A stretch of 64,000 nucleotides of DNA from Alicyclobacillus herbarius DSM 13609 (GTDB lineage Bacteria > Bacillota > Bacilli > Alicyclobacillales > Alicyclobacillaceae). Numbering within the stretch: position 1 is the stretch's first letter; every line of letters begins with the position of its first letter. Made by a program: the position numbers and the translations under genes. The stretch is from assembly GCF_000430585.1 (NCBI RefSeq), contig NZ_AUMH01000006.1, positions 62,001-126,000 of the forward strand, read 5' to 3'. Below the pieces are notes generated by a model. That model did no database searches. It saw only the letters and a list, made by a program, of their open reading frames with translations, and had not been told where the DNA came from. Of the stretch, positions 35,164 to 44,276 are shown in pieces.

Positions 35164-35855
35164 GGGTGGTGCCAATCGACCACGGTCGAGACCACCACTC
35201 CTTGCCTCGCCACCAATTCTATCAGTTCCGGAAGGTGTGCATCCACACGATCCGCCGCGTCGAGGATGGTGATGATGATGGGCACATCGTCCTTGCGCAG
35301 CCACCAGCCGGGCTCATGCCAACGGCCGCCGTCGCCGATGCCACACATGCCGCGGGTAGTGGACAGCCAAAGCAGACCGCGCCTCCGGGCGAACTCCGCA
35401 ACCGCCTGGTACAGCGGTCGGCCGCCCTGCTTGTGCCGCTCCAGCGTGTAGATGTCGACACGCCGCCCCAGTCGCTCGCCGTGTTCCAGATTGCTGTTCG
35501 GCTGGGTCCTGCGACTTGGTTCCATCACCATCACCCCATGCTCGCCAATCAGTTTCCCCGCCCGCGGCAGCCAGCCCGTGAGGCGCGCGGACGGGGCCAC
35601 AAAGTCGAGCAAGATCGGCAATTCGTTGGAGGCGACCTCATTCTCGACGGTACGGAACGCCCCCCGCGCGTGACCGCCCTCCAACCCGCGCCAGACCGTG
35701 GCTCCCGCCAATCCGTGCTCGCGCGCGTCGAGCAGCAGACGCCGGTATAGCGGGACACCCCCAGCCATTGTCGCGCCGTTCCAAAGCCCAATAATCAGGT
35801 TGCAGACGCTGTCGTCTCCCCCGGACTGGGTGGCCGTCTCTACAACTTGGGCCAT
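35160..35855 (-). CDS. tandem DUF190 (PII-like) protein
   Basis: 231 residues made of two DUF190 repeats. Each has the pattern GGxPLYxxxxxxARxxGLxxxxxxRG (at about 35-60 and 142-167), followed by a PILLDFV/PIIITIL strand and a C-terminal LVxxxGVVV. DUF190 domains have a PII/CutA-like ferredoxin fold that forms trimers; their ligand is unknown. Most members have one domain. ATG 35855 has GGGGTGA 4 bases upstream. Confidence 0.8.
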   Translation of the reverse strand: MAQVVETATQSGGDDSVCNLIIGLWNGATMAGGVPLYRRLLLDAREHGLAGATVWRGLEGGHARGAFRTVENEVASNELPILLDFVAPSARLTGWLPRAGKLIGEHGVMVMEPSRRTQPNSNLEHGERLGRRVDIYTLERHKQGGRPLYQAVAEFARRRGLLWLSTTRGMCGIGDGGRWHEPGWWLRKDDVPIIITILDAADRVDAHLPELIELVARQGVVVSTVVDWHHP

Positions 35856-35928
35856 ATTGTCACCCCGCTTTGATTTCAACCTATGCCCGTTTGTGGCACA
35901 ATAGTGCGCAGATACCCTTGATTAAAGC

Positions 35929-36171
35929 GTGTGTCAAAGGACGGATGACCCATTGCTGCAGACCACACTCCCGAACCTCCTCAGCCACGCCGGCATGGTA
36001 GGCTTTGTCCTCGTGATTGCCGCCACCTTCTGCTTCATCATGGCAATTCGCCCGGACGCCCGCGGCCCTATCAAAAAGACGACCGTCTTGGCTTGTGCGG
36101 TCGTCGGAATCGCAATCGGTCTGTTGTTTTTATCCACATATTCCCTGTATACCCAAACCACAACTTCCTAA
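35929..36171 (+). CDS. small two-helix membrane protein
   Basis: About 80 residues with two hydrophobic helices (AGMVGFVLVIAATFCFIMAI and TTVLACAVVGIAIGLLFLST) joined by a short basic loop. I recognise no family. The start is unclear: GTG 35929 has no ribosome site, and TTG 35953 has an AAAGGA 11 bases upstream. Confidence 0.55.
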   Translation: MCQRTDDPLLQTTLPNLLSHAGMVGFVLVIAATFCFIMAIRPDARGPIKKTTVLACAVVGIAIGLLFLSTYSLYTQTTTS

Positions 36172-36232
36172 ACCGCCTACGGGCAGATAGGGCTGTGCAG
36201 ATGCTTCCGAGAGGACCGGCCCGAAACAACGG

Positions 36233-37840
36233 TTAAAATGCGGCGATACTGCCGTCGGTCCTCGGTTCCGTCGCGCCAATCAACACATTGCCTTGGCGGA
36301 GGATGATTTGACCGCGGCCAAATGCCCCGCCATCCCGGGCAACACGTAGGTCATGTCCGCGCCGGGCCAGCGCCTGCACCAGGTGCATCGGCCAGGTGGG
36401 CTCCACGTCGATGCGGCGCCCCTCCACCCATTGCCAGCGAGGCGCGTCCAGCGCCGCCTGTGGATTCAGGTGAAAGTCAAGCAGATTCATGAGCACCTGT
36501 ACGTGCCCCTGCGGTTGCATAAACCCACCCATCACACCAAATGGGCCAAGCGGCTGGCCGTTTTTCGTCAGGAACCCGGGTATGATGGTGTGATAAGGCC
36601 GTTTGCGCGGCCGCAGGCAGTTGGCGTCCTCAGTCTTTAAGGAAAAGCTGTGCCCCCGATTCTGCAGGGCAATGCCGGTCTCTGGCACCACCAGCCCAGA
36701 GCCAAAGCCCATGTAGTTGCTCTGGATAAACGAGACCATGTTGCCCTCTCCGTCCGCCGTCGCGAGATACACCGTGCCACCTGCGAGCGGCCGCCCGGGC
36801 GAAGGCTCCAGCGCCGTGTGGCCGATTTGTGCCCGCCGCTGCGCCGCATAAGCCGGCGACAGCAAGTCTTCCACACGCACCGGGAGTTCCCGGGCATCGG
36901 TGATGAACTTGCGGCCGTCTGCGAACGCCAGTTTCACCGCCTCCATCGCCAGGTGTTGCGCCTCAACCGATTCCCGGATCGACAACTCAAACCCAGAGAG
37001 GATATTCAAAGCCATAAGGGCGACCAGCCCCTGGCCGTTGGGCGGCAGCTCCCACACGTCGTAACCGCGGTAGCTGACGTGAATCGGATCGACCCACTCG
37101 GGACGATACTCCGCAAAGTCGTCGAGCGTGAAAAACCCATCCGTTTGCTGGGCAAAGTGTACGATGCGCTCCGCCAACTCCCCCTCGTAAAACGCACGCG
37201 CCCCCGACTCCGCAATCTGGCGCAGAGTCCGGGCGTGATCGGCCGATCGCCACACTTCACCAATAGCCGGCGCTCGCCCTTCTGGGGCAAAGACGCGAAA
37301 CCACTCCGCGAACGCCTCTCCCTGGAAATTTTTCTGGTAGGTTGCATAGGCCCGTTGCCAGAAGTGCCCCAGGACGGGAGATACCGGGTATCCGGCTTCT
37401 GCGTACTCGATGGCCGGGGCCAGCGTCTTGGTCAGCGGCAGGCGGCCAAACCGCCCCGACAGCTCGGCCCACGCGGCCGGCGCGCCCGGCACGGTGACCG
37501 GAAACCAGCCCCATCGAGGCATCTCATTCAGACCAGCCCGGTGGACAGTCTCCAGGTTCAACCCGGCCGGGGACCAGCCACTGGCATTCAAGCCGTACAG
37601 CCGTCCCCCGGTCCAGACGAGGGCAAACGCGTCGCTGCCAATCCCGTTTGACGTCGGCTCAACCACCGTGAGGGCAGCCGCCGTCGCAATGGCCGCGTCG
37701 ATGGCGTTGCCGCCCTGCTGCAGGACAGACAGGCCGGCCTGGGCGGCCAACGGCTGCGAGGTCGCGACCATGCCGTGAGTGGCCATGACGCACGTGCGCC
37801 GCGACGGATAGGGGTGATATAAATAGTCAAAATCGAACAC
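36233..37840 (-). CDS. gamma-glutamyltransferase family protein, YwrD-like
   Basis: Ntn-hydrolase of 535 residues. Start MFDFDYLYHPYPSRR and QQGGNAIDAAIATAAALTVVEP are typical. The autoprocessing site is Thr in GGTVYLATADGEGN, the YwrD/acylase form, rather than the TTH form of classic GGT. The C-terminal GVMGGFMQPQGHVQVL is conserved. No signal peptide is present, so it should act in the cytoplasm. GTG 37840 has GGGAGG 7 bases upstream. It is last in an operon with peptide-import genes and likely acts on imported gamma-glutamyl or related peptides. Confidence 0.9.
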   Translation of the reverse strand: MFDFDYLYHPYPSRRTCVMATHGMVATSQPLAAQAGLSVLQQGGNAIDAAIATAAALTVVEPTSNGIGSDAFALVWTGGRLYGLNASGWSPAGLNLETVHRAGLNEMPRWGWFPVTVPGAPAAWAELSGRFGRLPLTKTLAPAIEYAEAGYPVSPVLGHFWQRAYATYQKNFQGEAFAEWFRVFAPEGRAPAIGEVWRSADHARTLRQIAESGARAFYEGELAERIVHFAQQTDGFFTLDDFAEYRPEWVDPIHVSYRGYDVWELPPNGQGLVALMALNILSGFELSIRESVEAQHLAMEAVKLAFADGRKFITDARELPVRVEDLLSPAYAAQRRAQIGHTALEPSPGRPLAGGTVYLATADGEGNMVSFIQSNYMGFGSGLVVPETGIALQNRGHSFSLKTEDANCLRPRKRPYHTIIPGFLTKNGQPLGPFGVMGGFMQPQGHVQVLMNLLDFHLNPQAALDAPRWQWVEGRRIDVEPTWPMHLVQALARRGHDLRVARDGGAFGRGQIILRQGNVLIGATEPRTDGSIAAF

Positions 37841-37902
37841 TGCACACCCTCCCAGAACTGGTTTGCTAGCCAATCAAGTGCCGTAATCATGCGGTGCCGC
37901 GC

Positions 37903-38790
37903 TCACGCACGTTGTCGTGGATTCAGCCACTGCTGTAACCCATCACCCAACAGGTTGAATCCAAGAACCGCAATTCCAATGGCAATACCGGGTACGATGG
38001 CTAGGTAGCTGGCCTGACCCAGGTACCCCTGTGCATCGTGCAACATTGTCCCCCAACTCGCAGTAGGTGGCGACACGCCCAGCCCGAGATAACTCAAGCT
38101 CGCTTCCGCAATGATGCCGTTCGCCATTGCGAGAGTCATTTGCACAATCAGGGGAGTTGTGATGTTGGGAAAGATGTGTCGCCACATAATTCTGCGGTCA
38201 CTTGCACCCATCATACGGGCTGCAAGGACGAATTCCTTTTCTAACTCGGCCATCACCTGTCCCCGTACGATGCGAACAAAGATGGGTATATAACCGACTC
38301 CAATCGCCATTGTCGCGTTCCATTCCCCTGGTCCCAACATTGCCGCGAGGACAAGCGCCAAGATCAGAAAGGGAAACGCCTGCATCGCGTCAACCATGCG
38401 CATGATGATCCAATCGTCCCAGAACCCCCGATAGAACCCGGATATCAGCCCGATAGGAACGCCTACTACCAGGCCGATTATCAGGGAACCACCTGAAACG
38501 GTCATGGAGGTTCTCGCTCCGACGAATAATCTCGATAACTCGTCCCGGCCCAATTGATCGGTTCCCAGCCAGTGTTGTGAAGAGGGGCCCTGGAGAACTG
38601 TGGAGTAGGATTGCACATTGGGGGGATATGGTGTCAGCCAAGGCGCAAACACAGCCACGATGATAACCAGGCAAGCAATTGCACCCCCAATGAGAAACGA
38701 CCGGTTGCGCCAGAACCTTTGGGCTCTCCGCACACTCCGCTCTGCAGTCTGAGATGGTTCTGAGGAGAATTCAGTCTGTACGAGTGCCAT
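37903..38790 (-). CDS. peptide/nickel-type ABC transporter permease, DppC-like
   Basis: About 295 residues. The N-terminal helix (FLIGGAIACLVIIVAVFAPW), HWLGTDQLGRDELSRLF and the EAA loop (EKEFVLAARMMGASDRRIMW) identify the second permease of the Dpp/Opp family. ATG 38790 overlaps the dppB-like stop as ATGA. GGAGGGGG lies 6 bases upstream. Operon order is gntR, binding protein, DppB-like, DppC-like, GGT-like. Confidence 0.93.
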   Translation of the reverse strand: MALVQTEFSSEPSQTAERSVRRAQRFWRNRSFLIGGAIACLVIIVAVFAPWLTPYPPNVQSYSTVLQGPSSQHWLGTDQLGRDELSRLFVGARTSMTVSGGSLIIGLVVGVPIGLISGFYRGFWDDWIIMRMVDAMQAFPFLILALVLAAMLGPGEWNATMAIGVGYIPIFVRIVRGQVMAELEKEFVLAARMMGASDRRIMWRHIFPNITTPLIVQMTLAMANGIIAEASLSYLGLGVSPPTASWGTMLHDAQGYLGQASYLAIVPGIAIGIAVLGFNLLGDGLQQWLNPRQRA

Positions 38791-39743
38791 CAGGTCCCCC
38801 TCCTCTCTAACCGGATCCGAGGATCGACGATCCCGTAAACAATATCGACGGCCAAATTCACGGCAATCACCAATAGGGCTGCAATCAGCGCGCACGCCTG
38901 CACCGTCGGATAATCTCTGTTAAAGACGGACTGTACCAACAAGGAACCAAACCCCGGAAGGCTGAAAATCTCCTCGGTGATGACTAAGCCCCCAAGTAGA
39001 CCAGCGATCTGCAGTCCTCCAGTCGTAATCACAGGAACGAGCGCGTTGCGAAGCGCGTGTTTTAAAACGACCCTCCACGAGGGTAGTCCTTTCGCCCGCG
39101 CTGTACGAACATAATCCTCATTGAGCACATCATTCAGACTTGGGCGTAGCATTCGTAACAGAACCGCTGCCTCCCTGATCCCCGTCGCCACCATGGGAAG
39201 CACCATGACCGATATGTTCTGCCGAAAGTCCTGAAACATTGGTGCATAGCCGGATGACGGGAAAAGGTGCATCTTTACCGTGAAAAAGATCAGAAACAGT
39301 AATCCAATCCAAAACGGCGGGACTGCCAGCCCGAAGGTCGACACAAATACCGAGACAGCGTCAGCCCAACGACCTCGCTTGACCGCCGCTAGGATGCCAA
39401 GAGGAAACGCAATCAGCACGGCAACAATCACGGTGCCTACAGCGAGTTCAATCGTGACCGGTAGTCTTTGGCCTATAAGGTGAGACACGGGTTCATGGTC
39501 GAGCAGCGAGGTCCCAAGGTTCCCATGAAATAAGCGCGCCATCCAGTCAAGGTACTGCACCGGGACTGAGTGGTTGAGCCCCATTTGGGCTCTAAGGGCG
39601 GCCAATGCCTGTGGCGTAGCGTCCTGACCTAAAACCATCTCTGCGGGATCACCGGGTATCAAATGAATCAGGCTGAAGACCATAATGCTGAGGAAGATCA
39701 GGACGGGTATCATTGTCAACAGCCGCTTTGCCACGTATGCCAT
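38790..39743 (-). CDS. peptide/nickel-type ABC transporter permease, DppB-like
   Basis: 317 residues. FLSIMVFSLIHLIPGDPAEMVLG is the DppB/OppB start motif. The EAA loop is NEDYVRTARAKGLPSWRVVLKHALRNA, and VFNRDYPTVQ is near the end. Base composition is more AT-rich than in most of the window. No ATPase gene (DppD/DppF) is found in or near the operon. Confidence 0.93.
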   Translation of the reverse strand: MAYVAKRLLTMIPVLIFLSIMVFSLIHLIPGDPAEMVLGQDATPQALAALRAQMGLNHSVPVQYLDWMARLFHGNLGTSLLDHEPVSHLIGQRLPVTIELAVGTVIVAVLIAFPLGILAAVKRGRWADAVSVFVSTFGLAVPPFWIGLLFLIFFTVKMHLFPSSGYAPMFQDFRQNISVMVLPMVATGIREAAVLLRMLRPSLNDVLNEDYVRTARAKGLPSWRVVLKHALRNALVPVITTGGLQIAGLLGGLVITEEIFSLPGFGSLLVQSVFNRDYPTVQACALIAALLVIAVNLAVDIVYGIVDPRIRLERRGT

Positions 39744-39861
39744 ATCTCACCCTCCGCATCGCCTGCGCCTAGTCTACCGCGAGCTTAGTGTCGAACGGGC
39801 TGGCTGAACGTCAAGTACCCATCAAGCCGAAAGCCCGTTCGTCTCGTGACATTACTCAGTT

Positions 39862-41448
39862 TCAAGACATGGACAGCTGGTCCAAGCGAAACGCTCCATC
39901 CGGATACGCTTTGAATCCGTGAAGGCTTGTCGAATAGGCATAAACGTTGTTCGGATAGTACAAGAAGATATAAGGATCCTGCTGGTGCATGACCTTCATA
40001 AACTGGTCGTATACCTGCTTCCGCTGGTTCATGCTCGATAGCTTACGCGCCTTGTCCAGTAATTGGTCGACGGTAGAATCGCTGAACTTTGAGCCATTAT
40101 TCGCGCCACCTGTATGCCAAAAAGAGTAGGTGTCCTGATCCGGATCAAGTCGTCCTGACCAGCCGAGTGCAGACGCCTGGAAGGAGTGATTAATGTTATT
40201 GGACAGAAGCGTATCGAAGTCGAGTTGCTGAATCTTCATCTGGATTCCATATTGACTCAGCATGCTTTGAACCATCTGAGCTGTTTGCACGGAAATAGGA
40301 CTATTCGCAGTTTGAAGCGTAAAACTAAACCCACTGCTGTGTCCGCTCTCTTTGAGCAGCTTCTTCACCTTCGCACCATTGGGCGCTGGCGGTGTGGATA
40401 CGGCTCGGTCATACACGGGAGATACGGGGCTAAATGGGCTCCAGGCTGGCGATGCTTCGCCTTTAAACACTACGTCGGCAATTGCCTTTCGATCAATTGC
40501 GTCGTCAACCGCTTCGCGCAGGTATCGATTGTTGAAAGGCGGCTCTGACGTATTGAGGTAGAAACCTTGATAACCGAAGCCTGGCGTGTTTGAGACAATG
40601 TAATTCGGATTCGATTTTATCGATGAGAGCTGTGAGGCAGGAACCTGGTCAATCAGCTGGACAGCGCCGCTTTGTAGGTTACTCAGTTCAACATTCGGAT
40701 CGTTGAATACATGCCATACGACCCTTTGAATCTTGGGTGCACCCTTCCAGTAATGTTCATTCGCCTCCAAAGTCAGCGTAGATCCCTTTACACGGTTGAC
40801 CAACTGATACGGTCCGGTCCCCACAGGGTGATTGGCAAAGTTGGCCCCTTCGTTCTTCACGGCTGTTGGGGAAACCATCATTCCGGCTCTGCCCGCCAAA
40901 ACATTGATCAGCGGGCTGTAAGGTTTTGAGAGATGGAGCACAACCGTGTAATCATCGGGCGTGTCGATGGACTTGATGGCATTCAACGAGGACTTTCTGG
41001 CAGATGTGGGTTTCATGTCTCGGTTCAGATTGAATTTAACCGCCTGCGAATTAAACGGCGTCCCATCCTGGAATTTCACACCGTGCCGTAGGTGAAATGT
41101 GTATGTCAGGCCGTCAGAACTCACGTTCCATTTGGTCACTAGGTCGCCAACAATTTTCCCGCTCGGCGTAAGAGCAAACAACGTATCATAAATATTGAAC
41201 ATGATCTGCCGGTCAACCAAAGCACTTGATAAAGCCGGATCTAAAGTCGCCGGGTCTGCCTGCAACCCGATGCTTAAAGTATTTCCAGACGTGGACGACG
41301 AAGTTTGGGCTGAGTTTGAGCCAGAGGTAGCATTGTTTGGAGTAGAGCCACTACTATTTGAACTGGCCGAATTGTTCCCGCAAGCTGTAAGAGTGCCCAT
41401 CGCCATGAAGACCGTCGTCGCCATGAAAACCGCCTTTACTTTCCTCAC
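39862..41448 (-). CDS. ABC transporter substrate-binding lipoprotein, family 5
   Basis: 528 residues. A signal peptide with lipobox LTACG at about 20-24 is followed by a Ser/Asn/Thr-rich tether. The SBP_bac_5 fold follows: DPATLDPALSSALVDRQI, WNVSSDGLTYTFHLRHGVKF, VGTGPYQLV, and YLREAVDDAIDRKAI. It binds a peptide or peptide-like ligand; the partner hydrolase suggests gamma-glutamyl compounds such as glutathione, but that is inference. GTG 41448 has GGAGG 6 bases upstream; the TTG 6 bases earlier touches that site. Confidence 0.93.
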   Translation of the reverse strand: MRKVKAVFMATTVFMAMGTLTACGNNSASSNSSGSTPNNATSGSNSAQTSSSTSGNTLSIGLQADPATLDPALSSALVDRQIMFNIYDTLFALTPSGKIVGDLVTKWNVSSDGLTYTFHLRHGVKFQDGTPFNSQAVKFNLNRDMKPTSARKSSLNAIKSIDTPDDYTVVLHLSKPYSPLINVLAGRAGMMVSPTAVKNEGANFANHPVGTGPYQLVNRVKGSTLTLEANEHYWKGAPKIQRVVWHVFNDPNVELSNLQSGAVQLIDQVPASQLSSIKSNPNYIVSNTPGFGYQGFYLNTSEPPFNNRYLREAVDDAIDRKAIADVVFKGEASPAWSPFSPVSPVYDRAVSTPPAPNGAKVKKLLKESGHSSGFSFTLQTANSPISVQTAQMVQSMLSQYGIQMKIQQLDFDTLLSNNINHSFQASALGWSGRLDPDQDTYSFWHTGGANNGSKFSDSTVDQLLDKARKLSSMNQRKQVYDQFMKVMHQQDPYIFLYYPNNVYAYSTSLHGFKAYPDGAFRLDQLSMS

Positions 41449-41512
41449 TGTCAACCTCCCCTTCCGTTTTCCGTGTGAGTAGGGCTTTTGGATGAGCGAC
41501 CTGATTGAGCAA

Positions 41513-42223
41513 CTAGCTATCTTGAGTTTCGGAGGCGACTGACTCCACCTCGAAACAAGTGTCCATACGTTGAGTATCCTTTGTTCTCAACTGTACGACT
41601 TCCAAATCTTTGATGATATGGTCATACATGACTCGTTCCGCGGTATTGCCATCTCCCCGTTCTACGGCAAGATAGATGGCCGTATGTTCTTCCAAAATAT
41701 TGGTTTTATTGTTATTAATGTTCAGGACCAATCGGCCGTAATACTCAATGACCGGACTCACACTGTCAAGAATTCGCGTAAGTCTCGCATTTCCTGACAG
41801 ACCTCGAACCAGTTGATGGAACTCTGAATTGAGAAATATGAGCCGCTTTACATTCATCTCCTTCAGGCAGGACTCCGTCTCCGCAAGATTCCGTAAGAGC
41901 GGCGCTAGGTGTTCGACCATTCGCCGTTCTGCGGCCTGACGAGCCACGACTGGCTCCAGCGCCAAACGGAGATCATACAGTTCGAAGTAGTCTTTTAACG
42001 TTGGCTCAAAGACTCGGATGTCTCCGTCCTTTTCAACGAGCAGCTGCTCCATGATCAAAAGACGGATGGCCTCACGCACCGGACTGCGGCTCACCTTCAA
42101 ATTCATGGCTAACCGCGTCTCGACGATTTTCTCACCGGCTGGGAATTCTCCGGTCAGAATCCCGTCACGCAGATATCGGTACACTTGATTTACCAATGGT
42201 TCACCGCGCTGGATGGGTCCCAC
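41513..42223 (-). CDS. GntR family regulator, FadR/FCD type
   Basis: 236 residues. N-terminal winged helix (LVNQVYRYLRDGILTGEFPAGEKI, then VSRSPVREAIRLL), and C-terminal all-helical FCD ligand domain (DYFELYDLRLALEPVVARQA, with His/Asp/Arg suited to metal-carboxylate binding). It probably represses the peptide-uptake operon it heads. GTG 42223 has GGAGGAG 5 bases upstream. A perfect palindrome lies 19 bases before the start. Confidence 0.92.
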   Translation of the reverse strand: MGPIQRGEPLVNQVYRYLRDGILTGEFPAGEKIVETRLAMNLKVSRSPVREAIRLLIMEQLLVEKDGDIRVFEPTLKDYFELYDLRLALEPVVARQAAERRMVEHLAPLLRNLAETESCLKEMNVKRLIFLNSEFHQLVRGLSGNARLTRILDSVSPVIEYYGRLVLNINNNKTNILEEHTAIYLAVERGDGNTAERVMYDHIIKDLEVVQLRTKDTQRMDTCFEVESVASETQDS

Positions 42224-42241
42224 TGCATCTCCTCCGCTGAC

Positions 42242-42262
42242 TTCCGTCGACCGTCGACGGAA
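42242..42262. promoter_or_regulatory. palindromic operator candidate for the GntR regulator
   Basis: Ten-base perfect arms TTCCGTCGAC and GTCGACGGAA flank one C. The site lies just downstream of the predicted -10 element of the gntR promoter, where a bound repressor would block transcription. Confidence 0.65.
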
Positions 42263-42276
42263 TCCAATGATGACCC

Positions 42277-42305
42277 AGTGTAAATCTATTTTTCTGACGC
42301 GTCAA
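42277..42305 (-). promoter_or_regulatory. sigma-A-type promoter of the gntR operon
   Basis: On the minus strand TTGACG and TACACT are separated by 17 bases. A 10-base palindrome TGACGCGTCA overlaps the -35 element. The remaining part of the 316-base gap up to the Lrp gene holds no visible gene. Confidence 0.6.
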
Positions 42306-42539
42306 TACTCCGCGATCATTTGTTATGTATGACCTATTCCATCCTCACGTGGGCGTTTCCACAACTTTACGTCGAAACTGCTTGTTCTATTGTACTGTAC
42401 AAGTTTTAATCAATGGTATTATCAAAACGTGTCGTAGAGACCGCTGCCCCATCCCCCGCAAACCATCTCAGCCTTCACGAGGGGATGCGCAAAAGCGTCC
42501 GCATTCGGGCGCTAAGAACAAGAAAAACGAGGTGGACCC

Positions 42540-43034
42540 ATGCTAGAGCACCGCAAACCGGAAATCTTGCATATCCTACATGAAAATTCGCGTCTGTCCA
42601 TCGAAACCATCGCCCGCATGCTCGGTGAATCGCCAGACGATGTCGCTGAAGCGATTGCGGAGATGGAGCGGGATAACATTATCCTCCGCTACTCGGCCGT
42701 CATCAACTGGGACAAGGTCGAATCACGCCGGGTCACGGCGGTCATCGACGTCAAGGTGACGCCCCAGCGCGAAGTCGGGTTTGACGCCATCGCGGAGCGC
42801 ATCTACCGCTTTCCGGAAGTCAAATCGGTCCACTTGATGTCCGGCACCTTTGACCTGCAGGTCATCGTCGAGGGCCACGACATCAAGGAAGCGGCCCGCT
42901 TTGTCTCGGAAAAGCTGTCGACGATTGAGAACGTCAACTCGACGACCACCCACTTTTTGCTCAAGACCTATAAGACGGACGGCGTCATTTTTGACGATCC
43001 GGACGGCGACAAGCGGCTGGTGGTCAGCCCGTGA
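42540..43034 (+). CDS. Lrp/AsnC family regulator (YugG-like)
   Basis: 164 residues. N-terminal helix-turn-helix (HENSRLSIETIARMLGESPDDV) and C-terminal RAM/AsnC domain (RVTAVIDVKVTPQREVGFDA, then VHLMSGTFDLQVIVEG). It likely senses an amino acid and controls the adjacent aminotransferase, as suggested for yugG-yugH in Bacillus. GAGGTGG precedes ATG 42540. Its stop overlaps the next start as GTGA. Confidence 0.9.
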   Translation: MLEHRKPEILHILHENSRLSIETIARMLGESPDDVAEAIAEMERDNIILRYSAVINWDKVESRRVTAVIDVKVTPQREVGFDAIAERIYRFPEVKSVHLMSGTFDLQVIVEGHDIKEAARFVSEKLSTIENVNSTTTHFLLKTYKTDGVIFDDPDGDKRLVVSP

Positions 43035-44197
43035 AGACGCTCACCAGCCGCCTGTCCCCGATTGTCCAAAACCTGCCCCCGTCTGGCATCCGCCGCTTCT
43101 TCGACCTGGCCAACCAGATGGAAGGGGTCATCTCCCTGGGTGTCGGCGAGCCCGATTTTGTCACCCCGTGGCACATCCGTGAGGCTGGGATCTACTCCCT
43201 CGAACAGGGCTACACCTCGTACACCTCTAACCGGGGGTTGCCCGAATTGTGTGCCGAGATTTGTGCCTACCTGACTCGCTATGGTTTGGAGTACGACCCC
43301 GCGCGCGAAGTGTTCGTCACCATCGGCGGCAGCGAGGCCATCGACTTGGCGCTGCGGGCGCTCATCTGCCCGGGAGACGAGGTGCTCATCCCCGAGCCCA
43401 CCTACGTGGCCTACCGGCCGTGTGCCCTGCTGGCCGGGGCGCAGGTGGTTGGGGTACCGACGCGGGCAGAGGACGAGTTCCGGCTAACCCCGGAACTCCT
43501 GGAGGCGCACATCACGCCGCGGGCCAAGGTGTTGGTCTTGTGTTTTCCCAATAACCCGACCGGATCGGTCATGACCGATGCGGACCTGCGGGCGATTGCC
43601 GAGGTTGCGATGAGACACGACCTGATGGTCATCTCGGATGAGATCTATGCCGAACTGACGTACGGCCACCGGCACGTCAGCATCGCCTCGCTGCCTGGGA
43701 TGAAGGAACGGACGATTGTCATCGGGGGCATGTCGAAGGCGTACGCCATGACCGGCTGGCGCATCGGTTACGCGGCCGGGCCGGCGGACATCCTCGGCGC
43801 TATGTTGAAGATCCACCAATACACCATCCTCTGCGCGCCGGTGACGGCGCAGCTGGCCGCCTTGGAAGCCCTGCGCAACGGAGAAGCGGAGAAAGACCGG
43901 ATGGTCGCCAGCTACGACCAGCGCCGCCGGCTCATCGTGCAAGGACTGCGCGACATCGGATTGCCCTGCCATGAACCGAAGGGCGCCTTCTATGCCTTCC
44001 CGGACATCCGCCCAACCGGGCTGAGTTCTGAGGCGTTTGCGGAACAGCTGTTGACGGCGGAAAAGGTGGCCGTGGTGCCGGGGAGTGTATTCGGCGCAGC
44101 CGGGGAAGGGTTTGTCCGCTGCTCCTACGCTACGTCCGTCACCCAAATCGAACGAGCCCTGGAGCGCATCGGGCGCTTTGTTCGTACGCTCGGTTAG
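43031..44197 (+). CDS. class I/II pyridoxal-phosphate aminotransferase (PatA/YugH-like)
   Basis: 388 residues, fold type I. Landmarks are LGVGEPDFVTP, CFPNNPTGSVM, the PLP lysine in GGMSKAYAMTGWRIGYA, and FVRCSYATS with the carboxylate-binding Arg. It probably uses an aromatic amino acid or aspartate; the sequence does not decide. GTG 43031 is translationally coupled to the Lrp gene. Confidence 0.92.
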   Translation: MKTLTSRLSPIVQNLPPSGIRRFFDLANQMEGVISLGVGEPDFVTPWHIREAGIYSLEQGYTSYTSNRGLPELCAEICAYLTRYGLEYDPAREVFVTIGGSEAIDLALRALICPGDEVLIPEPTYVAYRPCALLAGAQVVGVPTRAEDEFRLTPELLEAHITPRAKVLVLCFPNNPTGSVMTDADLRAIAEVAMRHDLMVISDEIYAELTYGHRHVSIASLPGMKERTIVIGGMSKAYAMTGWRIGYAAGPADILGAMLKIHQYTILCAPVTAQLAALEALRNGEAEKDRMVASYDQRRRLIVQGLRDIGLPCHEPKGAFYAFPDIRPTGLSSEAFAEQLLTAEKVAVVPGSVFGAAGEGFVRCSYATSVTQIERALERIGRFVRTLG

Positions 44198-44276
44198 GCG
44201 ATTCGCGCCGGCTGTGATACAGTGAAAGGCGTGAATGTGCGCCCATGGCGCCGCCTCTCGAATTGGGGGATGGGAT

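Noticed and set aside
36650-37651. 333-residue plus-strand frame
   Set aside because: Antisense to the gamma-glutamyltransferase-like gene.
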